A DNA stretch of 64,000 nucleotides from Variovorax sp. 54 (GCF_002754375.1 NZ_PEFF01000001.1:4667501-4731500), one strand, 5' to 3'; shown: positions 53,230 to 62,620, numbered from the stretch's first letter. Program-made: numbers and translations. Notes: generated by a model from the letters alone, not told the origin.

Positions 53230-53499
53230 CGCGCAAGGGTATTTCGCGAGGCGGTTGCCGGCGGTGGGGGTTTCGTGGTGTTTGCACGTCACCACGCACG
53301 CCTAAATGCGTACTGAAATTCACAGGCGTGATGTTCTGCTGACCAACTGAACAAGCCGGCGTGGACTTGTTCACGCAATGACTGAGCCTGAGCCGAGTCT
53401 GCTACTTTCGGGCGCTTTCACGCACCCGTCGAGACTCGAACAATCGACTGAACGCCACCTCGCGCAACGCGAGGCAACAAGAGCTTCAGGGAGTCTCCA
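53230..53499. other. Intergenic leader of the vgrG module with two inverted repeats
   Basis: A 270-bp non-coding stretch, less GC-rich than its surroundings. It holds an inverted repeat TGAACAAG (53348-53355) / CTTGTTCA (53366-53373) with a 10-base loop, and a hairpin CCTCGCG-CAA-CGCGAGG (53458-53474) close to the vgrG start with AGGGAG at about 53488. Both could control vgrG expression. No open frame of note. Confidence 0.5.
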
Positions 53500-56202
53500 A
53501 TGTCCGTTCACGGCGGCGCGCGCTTGCTCGCCGAAATCTTGTCGCCCTCTCGCCGCGCGCTGCGCATGCGCCTCGGGCGTGCCAACGCAGCCGGCGCCGG
53601 CCTCATGCTTCAGCGCATCGATATCCGGGAAGCGCTGAACGACGGCATCGCCGCTCGCCTGATCTGCCTGGGCACGCGCGCCGACCTTCCTCTCAAGACC
53701 TTCATCGGCCAGCCGGTCGAAGTCCAGATCGTCACGGACACGGGGCGCATCCGACGCATCTGCGCGGTGGTCACGGGCGCCAAGGCCGGCCAGTCCGACG
53801 GCAGCCTGACCGTGTACGAGCTGGAAGCGCGCGATGCGCTGAGCATTCTGGAGCGGCGCATCAACAGCCGCGTGTTCATGCACCGCAGCGACGTGGCCAT
53901 TGTCGAAACCCTCCTGACCGAGTGGCGCCAGCGCAGCCCGGCCCTGGCCGCAGCCTTCGATTTCAGCGTGAACGTTGCACACGGCGACAGATACCCCGCG
54001 CGCGAGTTCACGCACCAGTTCAACGAATCCGATGCCGCCTTCGTGCGGCGCCTGCTCAAGCGCTCGGGCATCTCGTGGTTCTTCCGCCCCGGTGCAGAGA
54101 AAGAAGACGGCGGCGACACGCCCGTGCACGAGATGGTGCTCTTCGACGAGGCCATGAACCTCGCGCCCTACACGGGCGGCGCGGTGCGCTTTCATCGGGA
54201 CGACGCCACCGAGCAGCGCGACGCCATCACGCGCATCGTCCATGCCCGAGACCTCGTGTCGGGCACGGTGGAGCGCAAGACCTGGGACTACAAGACCAAC
54301 CGCATCGATCAGGCCGCGAACGAAGGTGGCCTGGACCAGGGCGACATCGGCGGCCCGCTGGCCGCGTTCCTTTCAGACTCGCAGATCGAGATGCCGCACG
54401 CGGGCGACAGCTGGGCGGACCACGAACGCCGCACCGGCCTGCGCATGGACCGCCACGAGATGAACGCCAAAGGCCTGCACGGCGAGAGCGGCATGCGCGA
54501 CCTGTCAGTGGGCGAGTACATCCGCATCACCGGCCATGCCCGGATCGATGCAGCGCCGGCGAGCGAGCGGGAATTCATCGTGCTCGCCGTCCACCACTGG
54601 GCCGAGAACAACCTGCCCAAGGAACTCGATGCCAGGGTGCATCTGCTGATCGGTGGCGATCACACGCTCGAGGATGACAAGCGCTACCGCAACGAATTCA
54701 GTGCCGTGCGGCGCGACACGCCTATCGTGCCCGTGTGGGAGCCGTTGCATGACCTGCCGAAGGTGCACCCCGTCACCGCCCTTGTCGTCGGTCCGCAGGG
54801 CGAAGAGGTGCACACGGACAAGCTTGGCCGCGTCAAGGTCCAGTTCCAGACCTACAAACGCGAGGACCACGAACACGCACAAGGCGCGGGCGTCAGCGGT
54901 TCGGAGCGCGACAGCGCCTGGATTCGCTACATCACCGCGTTGGCAGGCAACCGCTTCGGTGCGGACTTCATTCCTCGTGTCGGCATGGAGGTCTACGTCG
55001 ACTTCCTCGGCGGCGACCCCGACCGCCCGATCATCGTGGGCGTGGTCCACAACGGCCACCAGAACCCGGCGGCGTGGAGCGATGTGGGCGCATTGCCGGG
55101 CAACCGGTACGTCTCGGGCATCAAGACCCAGGAGATTCGCGGCAGCGGCTTCAACCAGCTGCGGTATGACGACACGCCGGGGCAGATCAGCATCCAGTGG
55201 AGCACCTCGTATGCGGCGACGCAGATCAACGGCGGCTGGCTGACGCAGCCGCGCACCGAGGGCGAAGGCGCGCCGCGCGGCGAGGGGCTGGAGGCGCGCA
55301 GCGACGCGCAGGTGGCGGTGCGCGGGGGCAAGGGCGTGTACATCACCGCGCAGCCGCAAGCGCGAGCAGGCAGCGACATGATGGAGCGCCGGGCCCTGCT
55401 CGGTCTGGCCGAGCAGTTGCAAGGCATCGTCAAGACCTTGGGCGAGGCCTCGCACACGCACCGCGCCGAAGATACCGACTCGGCACGCATCGAGAAGATC
55501 GTGACCCAGCTGAAGCACTGGGACGGCGGCACCAACGTCAACGAGGAGGGGGCCGACGGCGGCGCACCGATGGTGGCCATCGACGCGCCGGCCGGCATCG
55601 CCATCGCGAGCCAGGACAGCCTGGTGTTGGGCGCGCAGAACCACATCGACGCGGTGAGCGCGGGCAACACGCAGGTCAGCGCGGGCCGCAAGCTGCTGCT
55701 GCGCGCGGCCGATCTGTTCAGCGCCTTCGCACGCAAGGGCATGACGCTCGTCACGGCCGAAGGCGACCTTCGGATGGAGGCGCACAAGGACGACATCTGC
55801 ATCATCGCCGGCAGGAACATCCGGCTCATTGCGGGCGAGAACTTCATCATGGAATCGCCGAAGTTCAGCTTCATCGCGCAAGGCGTGCAGGTCGACTACG
55901 GCAGCGGTCGCATCGTGGAGCAAAGCCAGAGCCTGCATCACATCATGTCGCCGGACTTCAGTGTGGGTGGGGCGGGAGGTGGGAGTCCTCGGGGGCCGGA
56001 GTCGTTCGGCAGCGCCTCCCACGATCAGCGCGTGGTGCTCACCGACGCCAACACGGGTGAGCTCCTGGCGAGCCAGCGTTATCGCATCGAGATCGAGGAC
56101 GGCACGGTGCTCGAGGGCCGAAGCGACGAACAAGGAAACACCCAGAGCCTGCAATCGGAGATTGCGTTTGCGCGCTACACGATCCAGGCGCTCAAGGACT
56201 GA
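53500..56202 (+). CDS. vgrG: Type VI secretion tip protein VgrG with C-terminal extension
   Basis: A 900-residue VgrG/TssI spike protein, longer than minimal VgrG (about 650). The gp27-like N-terminal domain has DALSILERRINSRVF, REFTHQFNESDAAFVRRLLKRSGISWFF (in parts) and FLSDSQIEM; the gp5-like OB fold has TALVVGPQGEEVHTDKLGRVKVQF; next DSAWIRYITALAGNRFGADFIPRVGMEVYVDFLGGDPDRP (in parts) marks the conserved core. The needle repeats follow, then a DUF2345-type region (about 600-810) and a beta-rich tail (about 830-900). It would sit on the T6SS tube and carry effectors. No T6SS structural genes are in the window, so it is an orphan vgrG. Start follows an AGGGAG Shine-Dalgarno. Confidence 0.95.
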   Translation: MSVHGGARLLAEILSPSRRALRMRLGRANAAGAGLMLQRIDIREALNDGIAARLICLGTRADLPLKTFIGQPVEVQIVTDTGRIRRICAVVTGAKAGQSDGSLTVYELEARDALSILERRINSRVFMHRSDVAIVETLLTEWRQRSPALAAAFDFSVNVAHGDRYPAREFTHQFNESDAAFVRRLLKRSGISWFFRPGAEKEDGGDTPVHEMVLFDEAMNLAPYTGGAVRFHRDDATEQRDAITRIVHARDLVSGTVERKTWDYKTNRIDQAANEGGLDQGDIGGPLAAFLSDSQIEMPHAGDSWADHERRTGLRMDRHEMNAKGLHGESGMRDLSVGEYIRITGHARIDAAPASEREFIVLAVHHWAENNLPKELDARVHLLIGGDHTLEDDKRYRNEFSAVRRDTPIVPVWEPLHDLPKVHPVTALVVGPQGEEVHTDKLGRVKVQFQTYKREDHEHAQGAGVSGSERDSAWIRYITALAGNRFGADFIPRVGMEVYVDFLGGDPDRPIIVGVVHNGHQNPAAWSDVGALPGNRYVSGIKTQEIRGSGFNQLRYDDTPGQISIQWSTSYAATQINGGWLTQPRTEGEGAPRGEGLEARSDAQVAVRGGKGVYITAQPQARAGSDMMERRALLGLAEQLQGIVKTLGEASHTHRAEDTDSARIEKIVTQLKHWDGGTNVNEEGADGGAPMVAIDAPAGIAIASQDSLVLGAQNHIDAVSAGNTQVSAGRKLLLRAADLFSAFARKGMTLVTAEGDLRMEAHKDDICIIAGRNIRLIAGENFIMESPKFSFIAQGVQVDYGSGRIVEQSQSLHHIMSPDFSVGGAGGGSPRGPESFGSASHDQRVVLTDANTGELLASQRYRIEIEDGTVLEGRSDEQGNTQSLQSEIAFARYTIQALKD

Positions 56203-56228
56203 ACTCTTTTTCCAAGGCAACCACGCGA

Positions 56229-57941
56229 ATGGCAACTGGCTACCAACTCCCTATCCGTCCTCAATCGATGCAAGGTCGTGAGACTGAAGGCTATCTCACG
56301 CCCAAGGCGGACAAGAGCCCGCAGATCATGGCGGTCCCGCCCCGGCGGGTGATACCCATCGTCTTCCTGCCGGGAATCATGGGCACCCATCTGCGCATGA
56401 GCAAAACCCGACAAGAGGCGATGGGAAAGAGCAACAACATTTCCTGGCGGCCCGAAAGAATGGGTGAAGCCACTGCGTTGATCAATGCCGAGCCGAAAGT
56501 CCGGCAGCTTCAGCTCGACCCGCTGGAAACGGAAGTCGACACCTATGACCCGCAGACCAACCCCACGGGCGACCCTAAGGAAACGGCCGACACGCGCCAC
56601 GACAACGCCAAGGTCCGGTTCAAGCTGAAGGTGGGGCTGGACACGCCCTTGCTCATGGACGATCCGCCCACGGCCAAGCCTCGCAAGTCCAAGGAGCAAA
56701 AAGCGCGTGAACGAGGCTGGGGCGAGATCTACTTCGACAGCTACAAGGAGCTCCTGGAAATGTGCGAGGAACGGCTGAACTCGGCCTATTCCGAAGGCAA
56801 GCTCGACCCATGGTGGAAAGACAATCTCGTGGGCGTGGCTCCTTCCAAATGGGAAGCGAACCCGGAGCCTGTCCTCCAGCCGCTCACGGAGGATGACCTG
56901 AAGCAGGCCGTCAAAGGTTGCTGGTTCCCTGTGCATGCCATGGGATACAACTGGCTGCAGTCGAGCAGGAAGTCCGGCGAACTGACCGCCGCTCGAATCT
57001 CGTCGTTGATCGAGAAGTACAACAAGGAGTGGGGATTCGAATGCAAGCAGGTCATCCTGGTCACGCACAGCATGGGCGGGCTGGTGGCGCGTGCGGTGAT
57101 TCATCCCGAGATCGGAAAGTTGCAAAGCAGTGTGCTCGGCATCGTGCATGGCGTGATGCCTGCCATCGGTGCTGGCGCGGCCTACAAACGCATGCGCTGC
57201 GGTTTCGAGGATGGGCCGTTTAACGTCGCGGCGAAGGTACTGGGCAACGAAGGCTCCGAAGTGACGGTTGTGCTTGGCAATGCGCCGGGCGGACTGGAAC
57301 TGCTTCCCAGCCGGGCCTATGGCAACCAGTGGCTGCACGTCCGCTGCAAGAACCAGCCGGACATCGATCTGCCTCGGAACGGCGACCCCTACGAAGAAAT
57401 CTACAAGCTGCGCACCGAGTGGTACGGTCTCTTGCGGGAGCAGTGGTTGAACCCGGCCCGTGACGAGCACGCGGGCGTTACGCGCACGCATCGCTATCTC
57501 GATGCGGCGAAGAACTTCCACAACAAGATTGCCGACACCTACCACCCGCAGAGCTATGCGCACTACGGCGCGGACAACAAGAACCGGGCATGGAACCACG
57601 TGGTCTGGCAGGTGGACGTGCGATCGACCGTGCCGAATGTTTCTGCGTTGCGCATCGACTTCGACAGCGAGCAGGGACAGTTGGGCATGAAGGCAGAAGG
57701 CGCCAGCACGCGAATCGGCCACAAGCTGGCCGAGATCGTGCCCGTCCAGCTTCAACCCGCAGCCGATCCGGGTGATCAGACGGTGCCCGCGCACTCGGCC
57801 GACCATCAACTGCGCAGCGGCGTGTTCAAGGGCATCTTCCGCCAGACAGGCTATGAGCACCAGGACAGCTACAAGGACAAGGGCGCCTTGCATTCCACGC
57901 TCTACAGCCTGGTGCGCATCGCACAGACGATGACATGGTGA
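56229..57941 (+). CDS. T6SS lipase effector, Tle4-like alpha/beta-hydrolase
   Basis: A 570-residue alpha/beta-hydrolase, PGAP1-like. Oxyanion region IVFLPGIMGTHLR (44-56), nucleophile Ser281 in VTHSMGGLVARAVIH, Asp516 in GDQTVPAHSAD and His544 in GYEHQDSY form the triad. It lies 27 bp downstream of vgrG and directly upstream of a Tli4-like immunity gene, the arrangement of the Tle4 phospholipase effector family, which attacks membrane phospholipids of rival cells after T6SS delivery. There is no signal peptide, as expected for T6SS cargo. GC content looks lower than in the chromosome around it. Substrate (phospholipase A1/A2) is inference. Confidence 0.85.
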   Translation: MATGYQLPIRPQSMQGRETEGYLTPKADKSPQIMAVPPRRVIPIVFLPGIMGTHLRMSKTRQEAMGKSNNISWRPERMGEATALINAEPKVRQLQLDPLETEVDTYDPQTNPTGDPKETADTRHDNAKVRFKLKVGLDTPLLMDDPPTAKPRKSKEQKARERGWGEIYFDSYKELLEMCEERLNSAYSEGKLDPWWKDNLVGVAPSKWEANPEPVLQPLTEDDLKQAVKGCWFPVHAMGYNWLQSSRKSGELTAARISSLIEKYNKEWGFECKQVILVTHSMGGLVARAVIHPEIGKLQSSVLGIVHGVMPAIGAGAAYKRMRCGFEDGPFNVAAKVLGNEGSEVTVVLGNAPGGLELLPSRAYGNQWLHVRCKNQPDIDLPRNGDPYEEIYKLRTEWYGLLREQWLNPARDEHAGVTRTHRYLDAAKNFHNKIADTYHPQSYAHYGADNKNRAWNHVVWQVDVRSTVPNVSALRIDFDSEQGQLGMKAEGASTRIGHKLAEIVPVQLQPAADPGDQTVPAHSADHQLRSGVFKGIFRQTGYEHQDSYKDKGALHSTLYSLVRIAQTMTW

Positions 57942-57955
57942 AACGGAGTCGAAAG

Positions 57956-59323
57956 ATGAAAAAAGTTCATGCGGGATATCTCGCATTCATCGCAGCGGCG
58001 CTGCTCCTGAGCGCCTGCGATGGTTTTCCAGAATCCTTCAAGAGTCCCAACATGACCGCTCTCCCACCTCGCCTGCAACCCATGTTCGAGAAGACCAAGG
58101 TGATCTGCTTCGGCAGATTCCAGGTGGAGGTGCCCGATAGCGCCACCATCGTCTATGCGCGCGCGCAGACCCCATTCAATACAGAGCGACTCGAAGGTGC
58201 CGGAGAGAATTTGGCTCAGTGGGTGGCGAAGGAAGAGGCGAAGTTTCGAAGCACGTTTCAGTTTCCAAGCAGTGACGGTGTGACGAACTACAAAGAGACG
58301 ATCGACGGTGCGGTACCCGGGCAAAAAATTGTGATCGGCTACCAAGACGGGAGCATGCTCGCCAACATTTACCAGATCACATCTTTTGTCAAAGTCGGTG
58401 CCGATTTGTTTGTCCAGTCAACGTCCGCAGGGGTCGAGCCGAACGAACCGGGAAGCGACTGGACGCTTCCCAAAAAGCTCGCGGGCCTTGATGCCACGGC
58501 GGGCCTGCTTCGCGCCCGCCCCAACGACGAAGTTCCCACCGAACCCGGTGTGTGCATCGACGGTGGCTTCATCGCCGATGCACCCGGGCTTTCGCACGAG
58601 AAAATTCCGTTGGGCGTGCGCTTCAAGGAGTTCCCTGACGTGCACCTGTCCATCGAAGTGACCAAGACGCCCCGAATCGACGACGCTCACGGAGTAGAGC
58701 GTCGCCTGAAAAAGGCCGAGGCGAACGCCCAGAAGACGGGCATGGGCGATTGGTATTCGCGCATCAAGTTTTTCCGTCGCGGAGAGCGGCAGATCGAGGG
58801 GTGGAAGGGCTACGAGGTGCTGGCGCGCAAGCCCGCGCAGGAGGGCGCTTCGGAAAATCACCAGTTCCTGTTCGAGAGTCAGGGCGAACCCGACGACGCC
58901 CTCAAGCCCATGCTTGACGTGAACATGGACACAGGCGTCAAGGGCAACGCCGCCGCAGGCCAGAAGCCCAGCCTGGAGGACGACGAAGCTGTGGCGCTGT
59001 GGGACAAGCTCACCAGTTCCATCCGCGTGCGGCCCGTTGGCGGCGCGGCGCCAAAGAAAACCAGCGACGCCGGCTCGCTGCTCCCCCTGGGCGAACTCGC
59101 CGCCACAGGCCGTGCCTGCCCGCAAACCGGCATGTGGGAGTGCGTCGACGAAGGCGACATCCGTGGCGGGCGCAGGCAGCTGTTCCGGGCTGGCGAGAAG
59201 ATGCCCGCCATCGTTCGGGTGGGCGCACCGAGCCTCTGGCAAAGGATCAAGGGTGAGACACCGACCTACCGCAGCGCCACGGTGTGGAAGCTGGTGGACC
59301 ACGACGTGCCACGCCCGTCATGA
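57956..59323 (+). CDS. Tli4-family T6SS immunity lipoprotein
   Basis: A 455-residue predicted lipoprotein: signal with LLLSAC, then the Tli4-type domains. The CFGRFQVEVPDSATIVYARA stretch (about 49-68) is typical of the Tli4 N-domain, and LGVRFKEFPDVHLSIEVTK with GWKGYEVLAR of the C-domain. A further C-terminal region of about 80 residues (from CPQTGMWECVDEGD to VWKLVDHD) is not part of the basic immunity fold and has two cysteines. As a periplasmic lipoprotein it would block the neighbour's lipase, protecting the producer and its kin. ATG 57956 with GGAG upstream is preferred over ATG 57935, which overlaps the lipase end. Confidence 0.85.
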   Translation: MKKVHAGYLAFIAAALLLSACDGFPESFKSPNMTALPPRLQPMFEKTKVICFGRFQVEVPDSATIVYARAQTPFNTERLEGAGENLAQWVAKEEAKFRSTFQFPSSDGVTNYKETIDGAVPGQKIVIGYQDGSMLANIYQITSFVKVGADLFVQSTSAGVEPNEPGSDWTLPKKLAGLDATAGLLRARPNDEVPTEPGVCIDGGFIADAPGLSHEKIPLGVRFKEFPDVHLSIEVTKTPRIDDAHGVERRLKKAEANAQKTGMGDWYSRIKFFRRGERQIEGWKGYEVLARKPAQEGASENHQFLFESQGEPDDALKPMLDVNMDTGVKGNAAAGQKPSLEDDEAVALWDKLTSSIRVRPVGGAAPKKTSDAGSLLPLGELAATGRACPQTGMWECVDEGDIRGGRRQLFRAGEKMPAIVRVGAPSLWQRIKGETPTYRSATVWKLVDHDVPRPS

Positions 59324-59823
59324 GTTCGCAGGTCATCATTCTCGATCACGACCGCTGGCGAAAGGGTGCCGGCGGTGCACCGGCCGGACTCGCGGGGCAG
59401 GCGGACAGCTCCGCCTATGCGGGCCTGGACCTGAACCTCGCGCAGTTCAGCGCCTGCACGTTCAGCGGCAGCAGTTTCGCTGCCACGACGTTTCAGCAGG
59501 CGCAGTGGAGCGCCTGCCAGTTCACGGGCGCCTCTTTCACTGACTGCGATCTTGACGGCATCACGATGACCGGATGCACGTTCATGCGGTGCAGCTTCAG
59601 TCGGATTCAGTTCACGCGCGGCACGCTGACCGGCTGCACCTTCGAGGCCTGCCGATGGAGCGACGTCGTCCTCGATCACAGTGCGTGGACAGACGTGAAG
59701 TTGCTCGACTGCACCGGCAGCGAAGTCACAGGCGACGACCTGCGCGGCGAGCAGGTCAAGTGGGAAGGCAGCCGTTTCCAGTCCCTGCGGCTGCGCAACG
59801 CCCGGATCAACATGGCGATGTAG
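59320..59823 (+). CDS. Pentapeptide-repeat protein in the VgrG module
   Basis: A 167-residue protein made mostly of tandem pentapeptide repeats (A(D/N)LXX type) from about residue 40 to 135: FSGSSFAATTFQQAQ, FTGASFTDCDLDGITM, TGCTFMRCSF and so on, giving a right-handed beta-helix. ATG 59320 overlaps the Tli4-like stop (ATGA), so it is translationally coupled to the immunity gene. Pentapeptide-repeat proteins are often found in vgrG clusters; a role as adaptor, chaperone or extra immunity factor is inference. Confidence 0.85.
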   Translation: MSSQVIILDHDRWRKGAGGAPAGLAGQADSSAYAGLDLNLAQFSACTFSGSSFAATTFQQAQWSACQFTGASFTDCDLDGITMTGCTFMRCSFSRIQFTRGTLTGCTFEACRWSDVVLDHSAWTDVKLLDCTGSEVTGDDLRGEQVKWEGSRFQSLRLRNARINMAM

Positions 59824-59875
59824 TGCGGCGCGCAGAGACAGACAGATCGCCACACGCATCGTTCGCGGAGCATCC

Positions 59876-60340
59876 ATGCCAAGAGGCATTCCCAACTCGA
59901 AGCCCATGTATGGGATCTATGGCTACAGCGACTATTGGAGCGTCGACATCCGACGCAACAAGGTCCGCATGGTCAAGGCCTTCTACTTCAACACCCACGG
60001 CGGTCGCGGCGGGGCATTGAAGCAGGCCCAGGCCTACCGGGATGAACTCGTGCGCGAGCACCTGCCGGTTCTGAAGCGCGAGATCGCCCAGCGTGTGCGC
60101 AGCGACAACAAGAGCGGCATTGCCGGGGTGTATTTCCGCCAGGAGCCTGGCGGAAAGAATCCGATGTGGATCGCGTCGACCCGGGTGAGTCCGGACAAGG
60201 GAATCAGCAAGGCCTTTTCGGTCGGTCGCTATGGATCGCGCGCCAAAGAGCTCGCGATTGCCGAGCGCCAAAAGCAGTTGGCGCAAATGACAGGCTACGC
60301 CTCGCGGCATCCGGCGGACGGATCGGCGTCGCATTCTTAG
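59876..60340 (+). CDS. Tandem AP2-like domain protein
   Basis: A 154-residue protein with two halves that both look like AP2/ERF-type beta-sheet DNA-binding modules: first GIYGYSDYWSVDIRRNKV with a following KAFYFNTHGGRGGALKQAQAYRD, second GIAGVYFRQEPGGKNPMWIAS with SKAFSVGRYGSRAKELAIAERQ. Bacterial AP2 domains occur in homing endonucleases and mobile elements. No nuclease domain is fused here. It stands 52 bp after the pentapeptide gene, in the same direction, at the end of the T6SS module. Confidence 0.65.
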   Translation: MPRGIPNSKPMYGIYGYSDYWSVDIRRNKVRMVKAFYFNTHGGRGGALKQAQAYRDELVREHLPVLKREIAQRVRSDNKSGIAGVYFRQEPGGKNPMWIASTRVSPDKGISKAFSVGRYGSRAKELAIAERQKQLAQMTGYASRHPADGSASHS

Positions 60341-60427
60341 CGTCCGATCGGGCCTTCGCGGCCCGCTTCCGTGGATCAAGGCAAAATTCCGCACGCCGCG
60401 CCGGCCGGACCTGCGGACCCGCCTCCC

Positions 60428-62620
60428 ATGCCGCCCCTCACGCCCGAACCGTCTCTTCCTGCTCCTGCTTCCCCATCGCCGACGCGCTCCCGCCGCCGCG
60501 CGCTGGTGGCCTGGGCGGCTGTCCTTGCACTGGCGCTGCTGCTGATCGCCGTGGCCGGCCAGTGGGCCGCGCGGCGCGAGGCGAATTTCCAGGCCGACTC
60601 GATCCGCCGCGCCATGGAAGTGCACGTGCTCGGCCTGCGCGATGCCGCCGGCAAGTACGGCTACCTGCCGTTCACCGCCGGCATGCACCCCGACGTGCTC
60701 GCCGTGCTGGCCCGCCCGCAAGACCCCGCCACGCGGCAGCGCGCCAACCACTACATCGAGGAGGTGAACCGCCTCGCGGGCTCCGACGCGCTGTACCTCA
60801 CCGACCCGCAAGGCCTCACGCTGGCCGCGAGCAACTGGGCCACGCCGCAGAGCTTTGTCGGCGAGTCGTACGCCAACCGGCCGTACTTTCTCGACGCGCG
60901 GGCAGGGCGCCACGGCCTGTTCTACGGCGTGGGCCAGACCACGGGCGAGCCGGGGCTGTTCATGTCGGCGCCGGTGCGCGCCGAAGGCGGCGGGGGTGAG
61001 GTGCTCGGTGTGATCACCGTCAAGGTCAGCCTGCGCCAGCTGCACGACGCCTGGGCCTTCGTGCGCGATCCGATCCTGCTGACCGACGCGCGCGGCATTG
61101 TGTTCCTGAGCTCGGTGCCGGGCTGGATGTACCAGGCCACGCGGCCATTGAGCCCCGCCGACCTGGCGGGCATCGAACACGACCAGCAGTACGGCGCGCG
61201 CACCCGCTTCGCGCCGCTGCCGTGGCGTGTCGAACCCATCGAGGACGCGCCGGGCTACCTGGTGCGCACGACGGTCGGCGGCAAGGCGCGCCGCTTTCTT
61301 GCCGTCGACGAACCCTTGCCCGACCTGGGCTGGACCTTGACGGTGATGGCCGACCACGCCGAGGTCACCCGCGCGCGCGAGCGCACCTGGATGCTCGGGC
61401 TGCTGGGCGCCGGCGTGCTGCTGCTGGGCGCGCTGTACTGGCAGCTGCGCGAGCGGCGCTTTGCCGAGCAGCGCGACGCGCGGCGCGACCTCGAGCTGCG
61501 CGTGCGCGAGCGCACCCACGAGCTGGACCAGGCCCACGCCTTCCGCAAGGCGATGGAAGACTCGCTGCTGGTCGGCATGCGCGCGCGCGACCTGCAGGGC
61601 CGCATCATCTATGTCAATCCGGCCTTCTGCGAGATGACCGGTTACGGCGCCGACGAGCTGTTGGGTCGGCTGCCGCCGTACCCCTACTGGCACCCCGACG
61701 ACGTGACGCAGCACTGGTTCCACTACGAGGCCATGATGAGCGGGCAACCCGCGCGCTCCGGCTTCGAGTCGCGCCTGCGGCACCGCGACGGGCATGAGGT
61801 CATCACCATGGTCTACACCGCGCGGCTCATCGACGCCGACGGTCGCCACAGCGGCTGGATGAGCTCGGTGGTCGACATCACCGAGCAGAAGCGCGCCGAG
61901 CTGCGCCAGCGCCAGAACGACGAGCAGCTGCAGCACGCGCAGCGCCTGGCCAGCCTGGGCGAGATGGCCTCCACGTTGGCCCACGAACTCAACCAGCCGC
62001 TGATGGCACTGAGCAATTTCGCCAGCGCCGCCAAGGCTTTCGCCGAGCAGGGCAACCAGCCGCTCCTGGCCAGCAGCCTCGACGAAACCGTGGCGCAGGC
62101 CAAGCGCAGCGCCGAGATCGTGCGGCGCATCCGCGGCTTCGTGCGCCAGCGCACCGCCGGCACCGAAGACTGCGCGGTGGCCGCGCTGGTGGCCAACGCG
62201 CTGGCGCTGCTGCAGGGCGAGATGCGCCAGCGGCAGGTGCGCGCCGAGGTGCGTGTGGCGCCCGCGCTGCCGCCCGTGCGCGGCGACCGCGTGCTGCTCG
62301 AGCAGGTGCTGCTGAACCTGCTGTCGAACAGCCTGCAGGCGATGGAGCAGGGCACGCCGCCCGACCGGCGCGTGGTCGAGGTCGAGGCCGAGTTGCACGA
62401 AGGACGCGTGCACATCCGCATCGCCGACCACGGCCCCGGCATCGACGCGGCGCTGGCCGAGCAGGTCTTCGCGCCGTTCTTCACCACCAAGGCCGGCGGG
62501 CTCGGGCTGGGCCTGAACATCTGCCGCACCATCGTGGAGGCCCACCGCGGCCGGCTGTCGTTTGCCGACCGGCCCGGCGGCGGCACGGTCTTCACCCTCG
62601 AACTGGAGGCTTCCCCGTGA
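60428..62620 (+). CDS. DctB-like membrane sensor histidine kinase with PAS domain
   Basis: A 730-residue sensor kinase. A membrane helix (about 28-47), a periplasmic double-Cache-like sensor (about 50-325) with HYIEEVNRLAGSDALYLTD and FVGESYANRPYFLDA, a second helix (about 325-345), a coiled coil, a PAS domain (about 375-490) with GRIIYVNPAFCEMTGYGADELLG, then the HisKA domain with phosphorylated His519 in TLAHELNQPLMALSNF and a HATPase with NLLSNSLQAM, DHGPGI and GLGLGLNICRTIVE. The Cache-type sensor commonly binds C4-dicarboxylates or other organic acids. GTG 60371 would add 19 residues. Stop overlaps the regulator's GTG. Confidence 0.92.
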   Translation: MPPLTPEPSLPAPASPSPTRSRRRALVAWAAVLALALLLIAVAGQWAARREANFQADSIRRAMEVHVLGLRDAAGKYGYLPFTAGMHPDVLAVLARPQDPATRQRANHYIEEVNRLAGSDALYLTDPQGLTLAASNWATPQSFVGESYANRPYFLDARAGRHGLFYGVGQTTGEPGLFMSAPVRAEGGGGEVLGVITVKVSLRQLHDAWAFVRDPILLTDARGIVFLSSVPGWMYQATRPLSPADLAGIEHDQQYGARTRFAPLPWRVEPIEDAPGYLVRTTVGGKARRFLAVDEPLPDLGWTLTVMADHAEVTRARERTWMLGLLGAGVLLLGALYWQLRERRFAEQRDARRDLELRVRERTHELDQAHAFRKAMEDSLLVGMRARDLQGRIIYVNPAFCEMTGYGADELLGRLPPYPYWHPDDVTQHWFHYEAMMSGQPARSGFESRLRHRDGHEVITMVYTARLIDADGRHSGWMSSVVDITEQKRAELRQRQNDEQLQHAQRLASLGEMASTLAHELNQPLMALSNFASAAKAFAEQGNQPLLASSLDETVAQAKRSAEIVRRIRGFVRQRTAGTEDCAVAALVANALALLQGEMRQRQVRAEVRVAPALPPVRGDRVLLEQVLLNLLSNSLQAMEQGTPPDRRVVEVEAELHEGRVHIRIADHGPGIDAALAEQVFAPFFTTKAGGLGLGLNICRTIVEAHRGRLSFADRPGGGTVFTLELEASP

